Positions 7,504-15,641 of a stretch of 20,000 nucleotides of DNA are shown in pieces; the first letter of the stretch is position 1, and each line of letters begins with the position of its first letter. This DNA comes from SIG673 sp964570105. Its GTDB lineage: Bacteria; Bacillota; Clostridia; Oscillospirales; CAG-272. The position numbers and the translations under genes were made by a program. The notes beneath the pieces are model-generated. The model did no database searches. It was given only the letters and a program-made list of their open reading frames with translations, and had not been told where the DNA came from. Where the stretch lies: assembly GCA_964570105.1 (NCBI GenBank), contig CAZMWM010000028.1:1-20000 (forward strand). Direction: 5' to 3'.

Positions 7504-8124
7504 ATGCGAATGAGAAAAAAACGCAATGGCGCACAGCGTTTGCTGAATTGTGCGGAACATATTTTAAGCGAGCCGATAACATCGGACGCCCCCGATCTCG
7601 GTAAGCTTTCGGTCGAGATCGGATGCGGTAAGGGGGCGTTTATGCTCGCTCTTGCCCAAAGAGAGCCACAGACGAGCTTTGTTGCGGTCGAGAAGGTCTC
7701 GGACGTTATGGTGCTTGCCGCGGAAAAGATAAAAAAAGCCGAGCTTTCAAACGTCAAGCTTTTGAATTGCGATGCCGGCTCGCTTGCAGAGTGGCTTCCC
7801 GAAAAGAGCGTTTGGAGGATATATTTGAATTTTTCCGATCCGTGGCCGAGACCTAAGCACGCAAAGCGGCGTCTTACCGCGCCTGCATACCTTGAGCTGT
7901 ACAAGAGATTGCTTGCTCCCGGCGGTGCGATATTTTTAAAGACGGATAACCGCATACTGTTCGATTATTCGCTTGAAACGCTGAGGGATGCCGGGTTTAG
8001 GCTTGAAAAGCTGACGTACGACCTTCATAACAGCGAGTACGAGCCGTTTAATATCCACACAGAGTATGAGGATAATTTTTCAGCCAAGGGCTTTACCATA
8101 AACCGTGTCGAGGCGTATATCTGA
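7504..8124 (+). CDS. trmB: tRNA (guanine-N7-)-methyltransferase
   Basis: A cytosolic SAM-dependent enzyme that makes 7-methylguanosine at position 46 of the tRNA variable loop. At 206 residues it has normal family length. Visible motifs are the SAM-binding V-E-I-G-C-G-K-G (37-44), the family signature N-F-S-D-P-W-P (109-115) followed by K-H-A-K-R-R-L-T, K-T-D (146-148) and the C-terminal T-E-Y-E (186-189). The N-terminus M-R-M-R-K-K is characteristic. An in-frame stop at 7495 restricts the start to 7504 or 7510. No good Shine-Dalgarno sits at normal distance: AAAAGGAG (7465-7472) is about 31 nt upstream, separated by a small hairpin (CCTTC 7474-7478 / GAAGG 7484-7488). It is followed by a terminator at 8201-8241. 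Confidence 0.93.
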   Translation: MRMRKKRNGAQRLLNCAEHILSEPITSDAPDLGKLSVEIGCGKGAFMLALAQREPQTSFVAVEKVSDVMVLAAEKIKKAELSNVKLLNCDAGSLAEWLPEKSVWRIYLNFSDPWPRPKHAKRRLTAPAYLELYKRLLAPGGAIFLKTDNRILFDYSLETLRDAGFRLEKLTYDLHNSEYEPFNIHTEYEDNFSAKGFTINRVEAYI

Positions 8125-8200
8125 AGGTGTATGTGTTTTTCGGCTGTAAGCTTTGGGCTTGGGACGGGAAAGATAATGCATTGAAATTCCTTATGATAAC

Positions 8201-8241
8201 AAACGGGAGCTTCCGGTCAGGGGCTTCCGTTTTCCGTTTTT
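8201..8241 (+). terminator. intrinsic terminator downstream of trmB
   Basis: 8201-8210 pairs with 8223-8232 over 10 bp with one G-U pair and a 12-nt loop, followed by T-rich sequence to 8241. The rest of 8125-8266 holds nothing recognisable. Confidence 0.65.
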
Positions 8242-8266
8242 GATACTATAATTATCAAATAAACCG

Positions 8267-8295
8267 TTGACATTTTTCTTTTTGTGGGGTATAAT
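8267..8295 (+). promoter_or_regulatory. consensus promoter of trmO
   Basis: Perfect TTGACA (8267-8272), 17 bp, perfect TATAAT (8290-8295). The start near 8302 gives a leader of about 100 nt before the ATG at 8404. Confidence 0.88.
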
Positions 8296-8403
8296 GATGA
8301 CGGATGATAAAATGGGTGTGGCACACCGAGCTTTTAAAATAATTCAACGCTGTTTTGCCGTTATAATTAAATTAAAATTAGATCAGGAGCATATGGGGTT
8401 TGT

Positions 8404-9090
8404 ATGACGGACGGAAACGTGAATATGAAGATCATTGCGCACGTGCGCTCGGAGCTTCCGGAAAAATTCGGGATACCGCGTCAGAGCGGACTTGTGGACG
8501 GGCTTGTGTCCTACGTGGTATTTGAGCCGCAGTACAGGGATGCCGAGGCGCTTCGCGGAATAGACGGTTTTTCTCATCTGTGGCTCTTATGGTATTTTTC
8601 CGAAACGGCAAGGGACGGATGGAGAGCTACGGTACGCCCACCAAGGCTCGGCGGAAACACGAGGATGGGTGTCTTTGCCACGCGAGCGCCGTACAGACCA
8701 AATCCGATAGGGCTTTCATCCGTTCGTCTGCTCGGTGTCGAGAAGGATGCGGAAAACGGCACGTTCCTTGTTATCGGCGGCGCCGATCTGATGGACGGTA
8801 CGCCTGTTTTTGACATAAAGCCGTATCTTGCTTATACCGACAGCCATTCGGAAGCCACGGGCGGATTTGCCGCCCCCCTCTGTGAGCATTCGCTTTCGGT
8901 GGTGATCTCGGAGGAGCTGGTGACAAGGATACCCGAGGCGAAAAGGACGTCTCTTGTCGAATTACTTGAGAACGATCCTCGCCCCGGGTATCAAAACGCT
9001 CCCGAGCGTGAATATAAGATGTCGTTTGCCGGTATGACCGTTGCGTTCAAGGTAGAAGGGGAGACGCTCACCGTTACCGATATCGAATAG
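8404..9090 (+). CDS. trmO: tRNA (N6-threonylcarbamoyladenosine(37)-N6)-methyltransferase TrmO (TsaA/YaeB family)
   Basis: A SAM-dependent enzyme that methylates t6A at position 37 of some tRNAs (known for tRNA-Thr) to m6t6A. At 228 residues it has usual length. The N-terminal beta-barrel domain shows H-L-W-L-L-W-Y-F (58-65), the R-P-P-R-L-G-G-N (78-85) to R-M-G-V-F-A-T-R (87-94) stretch with R-P-N-P-I-G-L (98-104), and D-G-T-P-V-F-D-I-K-P-Y (131-141). Residues 160-228 form the C-terminal TrmO domain. The ATG at 8404 has AGGAG at 8385-8389 (14 nt away) and a nearer GGGG run. A four-codon mini-ORF (8393-8407) overlaps the start as ATGA. A later ATG at 8425 is possible but would trim the N-terminus. 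It is convergent with trkH, 27 bp apart, with no clear terminator between them. Confidence 0.9.
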   Translation: MTDGNVNMKIIAHVRSELPEKFGIPRQSGLVDGLVSYVVFEPQYRDAEALRGIDGFSHLWLLWYFSETARDGWRATVRPPRLGGNTRMGVFATRAPYRPNPIGLSSVRLLGVEKDAENGTFLVIGGADLMDGTPVFDIKPYLAYTDSHSEATGGFAAPLCEHSLSVVISEELVTRIPEAKRTSLVELLENDPRPGYQNAPEREYKMSFAGMTVAFKVEGETLTVTDIE

Positions 9091-9117
9091 ACGGTATCCG
9101 CGGTCATTGCGCTCCTG

Positions 9118-10554
9118 TCAACGGCGCCATGTGGATGGCGAAAACAGCAGTAGCATCGGAAACACCTCGAGCCTTCCTGCGAGCATATCGAATATAAGCA
9201 CGAGCTTTGAGGGAACTGAATAGAATGCGAAATTTCCCGTCGGTCCGACCTTGCCAAAGCCCGGACCGACGTTATTTATTGCCGTGACGACCGAGGTGAA
9301 GGTGGTTTCGAGATCTGCGTTTTCAAGCGACAGCACGAGCAAAGACGCGGCAAATATCAGGATATAACAGCCCATAAACGCGTGAACGGCTCGCACCGTG
9401 CGTTCTTCGACCGGCTTGCCGTCTATCATTACCTTTTTGATCTGCCTTGTGTGCAGAAGCCCGTTAAGCTCGTTTTTCGTGCTCTTGCCCCATATCATAA
9501 GTCTTGAGAGCTTGATGCCGCCGCACGTACTGCCGGCGCATGCTCCGGTGAACATTATGCAGAGCAATACGACCTTGGAGAGCGTTGGCCAAAGGTTGAA
9601 GTCTACCGTGGCAAAGCCTGTGGTGGATATCACGGATGCCACTGAGAACGCGACGTGCCTTATTGCTTCACCTACGGAGGAAAAGGTATCGCGGACGTTG
9701 ATGGTTATAATGACCACCGATGCAATGACCACGGCTATGAATGCCTTGGTCTCCGAATTGAAAAACTCCTTCACTCTGCCCTTGAGAACGAGGTAATACC
9801 CCGCAAAATTCACGGAAAAGAGTAACATAAACACTGTAACGACTATCTGGATGTACGGAGAATACGAGCGCATACTGTCGTTCTTGAAACCAAATCCGCC
9901 CGTGCCTGCGGTGGAAAGCGCAGTGTTCAGTGCATCGAATACGCTCATTTTACCGATGAGCAACAGTATAAACTGTACGACCGTCAGAGCGAAATAGATG
10001 GAATACAGTATCAGTGCGGTGGCTTTTACCTTTGGTACGAGCTTGCTGACGGAAGGTCCGGTGCTCTCCGCCTTCATTATGTGCATATTCTGTCCGCCGC
10101 TCAGCGGAAGGAACGCCATAACGAACACGAGCACGCCCATGCCGCCTATAAAATGCGTAAAGCTACGCCATATCAACACGGAATTAGGCATATCCTCGAC
10201 CGCCGGTATTATCGAAGCGCCGGTGGTGGTAAATCCGGATACCGTCTCAAACAGCGCGTCTATATAGTTTGGGACAGCTCCCGATATGCACAGGGGCAGA
10301 GCGCCGAAGATACTGAGGACTATCCAGCTGAGCGCAACTATTATGAAGCCCTCGCGGCTGTAAAGCACGGTGTTTGTCGGTCTTTTGAATTTTAATGCCG
10401 CCCCGAGCAGAAGGCACAGCAGTGCGCTTGACAAAAACGCCCAAAGGGCGGAGGTCTCCGAATATATCGCGGCGGTGGCTATCGGCAGAAGGAGAAATAT
10501 AGACTCGAATATCAATATCCAGCCGATGATATATCTTATCATTTTGCCGTTCAT
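9118..10554 (-). CDS. trkH: TrkH/KtrB-family potassium uptake channel subunit
   Basis: The integral membrane subunit of a Trk/Ktr potassium uptake system; it conducts K+ and is gated by the RCK subunit encoded just upstream. At 478 residues it shows the four P-loop selectivity-filter repeats expected of the family: T-T-T-G-A-S around G112, S-T-A-G-T-G-G around G217, S-T-T-G-F-A around G313 and I-N-N-V-G-P-G around G430. Hydrophobic helices run throughout. The ATG at 10554 has AAAGGA about 12 nt upstream; M5 is an alternative start. It is the second gene of the trkA-trkH operon, beginning 18 nt after the trkA stop. I use trkH rather than ktrB because the partner has two RCK units, as in TrkA. 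Confidence 0.93.
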   Translation of the reverse strand: MNGKMIRYIIGWILIFESIFLLLPIATAAIYSETSALWAFLSSALLCLLLGAALKFKRPTNTVLYSREGFIIVALSWIVLSIFGALPLCISGAVPNYIDALFETVSGFTTTGASIIPAVEDMPNSVLIWRSFTHFIGGMGVLVFVMAFLPLSGGQNMHIMKAESTGPSVSKLVPKVKATALILYSIYFALTVVQFILLLIGKMSVFDALNTALSTAGTGGFGFKNDSMRSYSPYIQIVVTVFMLLFSVNFAGYYLVLKGRVKEFFNSETKAFIAVVIASVVIITINVRDTFSSVGEAIRHVAFSVASVISTTGFATVDFNLWPTLSKVVLLCIMFTGACAGSTCGGIKLSRLMIWGKSTKNELNGLLHTRQIKKVMIDGKPVEERTVRAVHAFMGCYILIFAASLLVLSLENADLETTFTSVVTAINNVGPGFGKVGPTGNFAFYSVPSKLVLIFDMLAGRLEVFPMLLLFSPSTWRR

Positions 10555-10572
10555 AGAAAAAGCCGTCCTTTC

Positions 10573-11925
10573 TCAGCGCAGGATATCGGTCATATCGTGA
10601 AGCGCGAGCTTTGAGACGATTATGACGGAGTCTCCGACCGCAATATGATCGTTACCTCTGGGGATCATAACGCTGTCGTTTCTGATGATGGAGGCTATCA
10701 GCACGTCGGGCTTGAGCTTGAGCGAGGATATCGGAAGTCCTGCCGCGGGAAAGCCGTCGCGCACGGTAAATTCAGCCGCTTCAACCTCGCCCTTGATCAC
10801 GTTATAGAGCGTTTCGACGTTACTGCCTTGCGCGTTTTTTGTGGCTCTGACGTATCGGATTATCATATCCGCCGTTATATTTTTGGGATATATGGTGGAA
10901 TCAAGCTCGAGATGCTGTACCACATCGTCAAAGTCTACTCGGTTTATCTTCGTGACTATCTTTGCGTTTCCGGCTCTCTTGGCGAAGAGCGACAGGAAAA
11001 TGTTCTCTTCGTCGGATTGCGTCAGCGCAATAAACGCGCCGGTATTTGCCAGACCTTCCTCAAGAAGCACATCCCTGTCTCCCTCGTCGGAGTTTATTAC
11101 CGTCACAGCCGGCAGACTTGTTGCCATCTGTTCGCACAGAGCGGCGTTTTTTTCTATCACCTTGGTCCTTATTCCCGAGCCGATCAATATATTGCACAGA
11201 TAGTGTGATATATCACCGCCTCCGATGATCAGAGTGTCCTTGACCGGAGTGCTTGAATACTTGATCTTTGAGAAAAAGTCGTGCGCGTTTTTGGGAGAGG
11301 CTATCATGGATACTACGTCGCGCTTTTTGAACACGAGATCGCCGTTGGCTATATACGCGCCCGCGTCTCTTTCCACGGTGCAGATGAGCACGTTGCATTT
11401 CAGCTTCGTGACGGTCTCCTTTACGGACATCCCGTCGAGCGGACTGTCATCCGGTACGCGGAATTTGAGAAGCTCGACTCTGCCCTTGGCGAAGGTCTCT
11501 ATCTTCAGAGCCGAGGGGAAGCGGAGCACACGTGCGATCTCCTCTGCGGCGGCGTATTCCGGATTTATTATCATTGCAAGCCCCAGCTCGTTCTTCAAAA
11601 AAGGGGCGTCTGCGCTGTACACGGGATTTTTGATCTGAGCTATGGTCTTGCAGTTGCCGGATTTTTTCGCGGTTATACAGCAGAGCAGATTTAATTCGTC
11701 AGATCCCGTGACCGCTATCAGCAGATCTGCGTCATCTATCCCCGCCTGTGACTGCACCGTGTGCGTGGCACCGTTTCCGACCACGCCCATTATATCGAGC
11801 TTTGCCGTGAGCGCGTTCACGCTTTCCTCGCTTACATCCACGACGGTGATATCGTTATCCTCTTCATTTAACTGCTCAGCCAAGGTCTGACCGACCTTTC
11901 CGCAACCTACGATGATGATCTTCAT
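10573..11925 (-). CDS. trkA: Trk potassium system RCK regulatory subunit TrkA
   Basis: The cytosolic nucleotide-binding gating subunit of the Trk K+ transporter. At 450 residues it has the full-length tandem layout: the first Rossmann (RCK-N) domain begins with G-C-G-K-V-G (7-12), followed by an RCK-C domain at about 140-225. A second RCK-N begins with I-I-G-G-G-D-I-S near 233-240, and a second RCK-C ends the protein (about 370-450). Family knowledge says such domains bind NAD(H) or ATP/ADP, and in Firmicutes some RCK-C domains bind c-di-AMP; no binding site was verified here. The ATG at 11925 has AAGGAAG closely upstream. The gene is first in the operon with trkH and is driven by a consensus promoter at 11954-11982. 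The leader is short (under 25 nt), leaving no room for a riboswitch. Confidence 0.93.
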   Translation of the reverse strand: MKIIIVGCGKVGQTLAEQLNEEDNDITVVDVSEESVNALTAKLDIMGVVGNGATHTVQSQAGIDDADLLIAVTGSDELNLLCCITAKKSGNCKTIAQIKNPVYSADAPFLKNELGLAMIINPEYAAAEEIARVLRFPSALKIETFAKGRVELLKFRVPDDSPLDGMSVKETVTKLKCNVLICTVERDAGAYIANGDLVFKKRDVVSMIASPKNAHDFFSKIKYSSTPVKDTLIIGGGDISHYLCNILIGSGIRTKVIEKNAALCEQMATSLPAVTVINSDEGDRDVLLEEGLANTGAFIALTQSDEENIFLSLFAKRAGNAKIVTKINRVDFDDVVQHLELDSTIYPKNITADMIIRYVRATKNAQGSNVETLYNVIKGEVEAAEFTVRDGFPAAGLPISSLKLKPDVLIASIIRNDSVMIPRGNDHIAVGDSVIIVSKLALHDMTDILR

Positions 11926-11953
11926 AAGGCACTTCCTTTCTCAAGCTACGATA

Positions 11954-11982
11954 ATTATAGTACATTTGCTTCGCCGTGTCAA
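11954..11982 (-). promoter_or_regulatory. perfect consensus promoter of trkA-trkH
   Basis: Minus strand TTGACA (11982-11977), 17 bp, TATAAT (11959-11954). Both hexamers match consensus at all positions. Confidence 0.92.
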
Positions 11983-12088
11983 GTCTTTTTGCGTTCTTTT
12001 GTAAACGAAGATCATTTTGGTAACCTGATGAAGTCGGAATGTCTAAAAACAGAAAAACAGAACAGGAATGCAATAAAAACACTCGGTA

Positions 12089-12117
12089 TTGATAACGATA
12101 TTGGTTTGTGTTATAAT
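12089..12117 (+). promoter_or_regulatory. extended -10 promoter of the 1143-codon gene
   Basis: TTGATA (12089-12094), 17 bp, TATAAT (12112-12117), with an extended -10 TG at 12109-12110. It gives a leader of about 29 nt. Confidence 0.88.
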
Positions 12118-12152
12118 CTACTCAACAATAAAAGTGTGGGAGAGATCGGTTT

Positions 12153-15100
12153 GTGTTCAAGCTTTTTGATGATTTTACCGCCTATGATGAAAACAAGCAA
12201 CCTTATACTTTTTCCGTGGAAAGGCATACGGAGACGGCAAATTTGCATTCAGGCGTTACCGAGTGCGGCTTTGCTTTGAAGTCGATAGGTAACCGATACA
12301 TATTAAATTCACCGAGATTTACGACGGGCGTTTTTTGCATCTCTCTCACTGTTTCGTATCCGTACGAGATAGATCCCGTATTTCAGATGATCTTCGGTTA
12401 CGATGAAGAAACGCGCACCGGCTTGGGCTTGCAGTTTACGTACGTTATCGGAGGAAGTCTCTCAGTGTGCCCGATATCCGTGAAGAACGGAACGTATACG
12501 CCGCTGGCGGGGGCTACCGAAAAGGGACTTGTGTTGCGCGAAAATGAATTTTTGCGGTTGAGGCTCGAGCTTTGCGAAAAATGCGTTGTGTGCCGCGTGG
12601 GAGACGCCGAGTTTTCGTTCGATATCAAAAATCGGCGCGGAAGGCTTGCCATTGACAGGGGAGCGTTTATAGGTGAACTGATAATACGGGAGTTTTCGTT
12701 TGAAACCGCCGAGGAATTTGAAAGTAATAATATCGTCGGGACGCCGAGGCTCGCGGTGCCGCTCATAAACGGCGGTGACATTCCGTACACCATCCAATAC
12801 GGTATAGACGCGATAGACGGAGAATACTATTTGACCGCAAAGCTTGACGGCGGAACAAAGAGCAGGGAGCGGTGCAAGAGCGAGCGTCTCGGACAGTACG
12901 TGGCGGAGGTCGACTATATGACCGCGCCTTATGTAGGGCTTGCGGATAGATACGGTGACGTTATTTTTAATATTTCAAGCAAGGAGAACTGCTTTGTCGA
13001 TCCGAATATTTTTTGGGACTGCCAGAAGATCTTTTTCGGCGATATCGCTCTGCCGATCGAATGCGCGTATAAAATACGGGGGCTAGTGCCGGATGAGGTG
13101 ACCGAGCTTATCTTCGGGTATCGGGAGCTTAATTGCAAGGGATACGCTCAACAGGCAGGCGGATGTGAATTTCGGTTTTCACGTGAAGGTGCGCTTTTGT
13201 ATTGCGGTCCTGCGAAAAACGGCGAAGGCTCCTATTCTCTCATATCTCCGCCGGATAAGGTGGCGGTGAGCCTTATTCCTTCGGACTGTGCCGAATATGA
13301 AAATATCCTCGCGCACCTTAAGAACAATCATTATTTTTCGGCGAGCGAGAACATTGAATTTTCATTGCTTTTCAGAACTGAAATAAGACCGTGCTACCTT
13401 GAGTTTGTGGCGGCGATAAAGGATGTGTTCGAAAGAGATACGGTCGCTGTCGCGAACGTGGTGAAAACCGCTGGATCGTGCACCGACGGTGTGGGCGAGG
13501 TGTGCTGTAAAGCGGTATTCGAGCCTCTCCCGGTCGGGGTGTATAAAATAGTATTTACGATCCTTTACGGCGGTGCGGAATACAGGACGGTATCTCATGC
13601 GTTTGAGGTATACGATGAAAGCTCCGACGTGTGCCCTCCCACCGCAAGCGGACTTCCGTTTATGTTTACGATGAACAACGAGCAGAAAAAACTCGCAAGA
13701 AACGGATTTGACCTCTCAAACCCTATGCCGTCGTGTGATCTCGGGCATTATATTGCTTGTGCAACGACAACACCCGTGGAAGCGGAGCGGCAGGAGATAT
13801 GGAAGTATATAAAGCTGTTTGGGAGAAAATGGTTTGCTTGGCTGGCTATCCGAACGTGTGATGATTATCTTTCTCCAAAGCACGATGTTACGGTCAAAAA
13901 CTCCGATTATCTGTTCAATACCGCGGTGGATACGAGTTGCGATCCGCTCGGTGCTTACAGTCTTTATCCGAACAGAGTCGATCATTGGTGGCGGCATTTC
14001 TATACTTACCCGGGTGTCAGGAGCCTTATCTCCGATTTCTTTGCGGATGCTCCCGAGCTTTTGGAAAAGACCGGATATACTGATGGGGAAGATCTCACCG
14101 AGGAATGCTACGAAAAGATAGTTGCGCTCTGCGGTCGCGAGCTTATGGAATATATCAACAGAAGAAAGCACGCCCTCGTGGCTGAGCACAATTCCGAGCT
14201 TAAAAAGATAAATCCGAATGTAAAACGCGCGGTCTACGGTCCGATCCCGCCTTACTACAATCCGACGCTTACATATCATTCGTTGAAATTCTTCGGTCTG
14301 CCGGAGGATGAAGAGCTTTGCCGCGAATATTACAGCGGGTTTGCGATATTTGAGGATTATCCGTTTTCCTGCTCGTACCAAACGTACAGAGGACCTTTTG
14401 CGGTGATGACCTTACTGCTTCACTGTCCCGAGCTTACGCTATATCCGGAGCTATATGTGGGAAGCAGGGGAGGATGTATCGACGGAGCGGTGAAATACGC
14501 GCACGCTCCTATGGGGGATTACGATTGTCCGCCGTATCAAAATCTAACGCTTGCCTTCGAATACGTATATAACACGGCGTATAAAACGAAGGACGGATTT
14601 GCATATTGGAATACTTACGGATTTCACAGGGGGCTTTGTACCAACGAATATATCAACGAATTTGTTAAGGGGTGGTGGTATGTTCACCGTTACAAGCCCG
14701 TGCGACCGCTGAGGTCTGTGGCATATATTGCAGAGTACAGCGGCGACGATGATATCTACAGGCGCGAATGCAATTATTACAATCGGAGCGAAAGCGGACA
14801 GACCGTCGTGTACGAATGTGCAAGAGAAGCCGGGATACCGAACGGCTTCGGCGTAAGCTTCGATCTGCTGGGTACGCTGAGCGAGGATGACTGTGATCTT
14901 TTGATACTGCCGTCTCTTGCAAATGCCGATGCGAAGGCTGTTGCCGAGATACGCCGTCTCTATGATGCAGGTGTTGGTTTGATAGCGGTGTCGGATGTCA
15001 GCGGATTTGAAGATATTTTCGGCGTGGAGGTATGCAGGCGTTCCGAGACCGTCACATCGGTCGAATATATGGGTGAAAAGGAGTATGTTTACAATACCGA

Positions 15101-15584
15101 GGGTGATTTTGCGTACGCTCCGTCCGGGGCGCAGGTGGAATTTACGGCAAACGGATCGCTTCCCGTGATCATCACGACCGAGAGAACGGCGATCATAAAT
15201 ACCGCATTGGTGTCGCTCGGATGCGCAGATAAGACCAAGATGTGCGATGCAAAGGGTGCTTTCATAGTCGGTGGCTTGATAAGACGGGCGCTGAGCGATA
15301 TTACGGCAAGACTGTCGTCGCCGATAGTGTTCGGCAAAAACGTAGGTGTTACGGTCTTTGAGGACGAATGCGGACGTCGCGTGCTGTTCGCGGTCGATCA
15401 TACGCTGTTTGACAACCGCGTCCACGGCACAAAAGAGGCTGTCGTGGAGCTTTGCACGGACGACGTGACCGATGTTGTGAGCGATATAGCTGTGAGATGC
15501 GGAAGGGTGAACGGGAAGGTGAAGGAATTGCGGTTTGACATCTTGCCGCACGGAACGGCGTTTATCGAGCTTGTGAGCAAATAA
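12153..15584 (+). CDS. large cytosolic protein of unrecognised family, glycosidase-like domain layout
   Basis: I do not recognise this 1143-residue protein. It has no signal peptide or membrane segment and about 40 cysteines spread along its length, which fits a reducing cytosol. Residues 1-190 look like a beta-rich (concanavalin-like) module. Residues 195-490 are further beta-sandwich sequence. Residues 500-850 are mixed alpha/beta, rich in Trp and Tyr, with conserved-looking patches H-W-W-R-H (611-615), E-D-Y-P-F (734-738), Y-P-E-L-Y-V-G (764-770) and W-N-T-Y-G-F-H (819-825). Residues 853-960 resemble the class I glutamine-amidotransferase-like fold that follows the TIM barrel in GH42-type beta-galactosidases (D-L-L-I-L-P-S and G-V-G-L-I-A-V-S-D). 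The last 80 residues look like a small beta domain. A glycoside hydrolase is therefore plausible but unproven. The start is GTG at 12153 with GGGAGAG at 12138-12144. It has its own promoter and terminator. Confidence 0.7.
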   Translation: MFKLFDDFTAYDENKQPYTFSVERHTETANLHSGVTECGFALKSIGNRYILNSPRFTTGVFCISLTVSYPYEIDPVFQMIFGYDEETRTGLGLQFTYVIGGSLSVCPISVKNGTYTPLAGATEKGLVLRENEFLRLRLELCEKCVVCRVGDAEFSFDIKNRRGRLAIDRGAFIGELIIREFSFETAEEFESNNIVGTPRLAVPLINGGDIPYTIQYGIDAIDGEYYLTAKLDGGTKSRERCKSERLGQYVAEVDYMTAPYVGLADRYGDVIFNISSKENCFVDPNIFWDCQKIFFGDIALPIECAYKIRGLVPDEVTELIFGYRELNCKGYAQQAGGCEFRFSREGALLYCGPAKNGEGSYSLISPPDKVAVSLIPSDCAEYENILAHLKNNHYFSASENIEFSLLFRTEIRPCYLEFVAAIKDVFERDTVAVANVVKTAGSCTDGVGEVCCKAVFEPLPVGVYKIVFTILYGGAEYRTVSHAFEVYDESSDVCPPTASGLPFMFTMNNEQKKLARNGFDLSNPMPSCDLGHYIACATTTPVEAERQEIWKYIKLFGRKWFAWLAIRTCDDYLSPKHDVTVKNSDYLFNTAVDTSCDPLGAYSLYPNRVDHWWRHFYTYPGVRSLISDFFADAPELLEKTGYTDGEDLTEECYEKIVALCGRELMEYINRRKHALVAEHNSELKKINPNVKRAVYGPIPPYYNPTLTYHSLKFFGLPEDEELCREYYSGFAIFEDYPFSCSYQTYRGPFAVMTLLLHCPELTLYPELYVGSRGGCIDGAVKYAHAPMGDYDCPPYQNLTLAFEYVYNTAYKTKDGFAYWNTYGFHRGLCTNEYINEFVKGWWYVHRYKPVRPLRSVAYIAEYSGDDDIYRRECNYYNRSESGQTVVYECAREAGIPNGFGVSFDLLGTLSEDDCDLLILPSLANADAKAVAEIRRLYDAGVGLIAVSDVSGFEDIFGVEVCRRSETVTSVEYMGEKEYVYNTEGDFAYAPSGAQVEFTANGSLPVIITTERTAIINTALVSLGCADKTKMCDAKGAFIVGGLIRRALSDITARLSSPIVFGKNVGVTVFEDECGRRVLFAVDHTLFDNRVHGTKEAVVELCTDDVTDVVSDIAVRCGRVNGKVKELRFDILPHGTAFIELVSK

Positions 15585-15594
15585 TGCTCCGAAT

Positions 15595-15641
15595 AAGGCA
15601 TTACCGTATGTACCCGACCGAAACGGTAATGCTTTATTTTT
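15595..15641 (+). terminator. intrinsic terminator of the 1143-codon gene, overlapping the rqcH 3' end
   Basis: 15595-15607 pairs with 15623-15635 (GCATTACCGT/ACGGTAATGC plus flanking A-T and one G-U pair), followed by ATTTTT. The right arm overlaps the rqcH stop codon (15634-15636) on the other strand, so it may stop both transcripts. Confidence 0.8.

Noticed and set aside
8393..8407. Four-codon mini-ORF overlapping the trmO start
   Set aside because: The AGGAG is only 3 nt before its ATG and the peptide is trivial; it is most likely chance, though weak coupling cannot be excluded.
11926..11953. Possible K+ or c-di-AMP riboswitch before trkA
   Set aside because: The promoter -10 is only 28 bp from the start codon, so the leader is too short for a known riboswitch.
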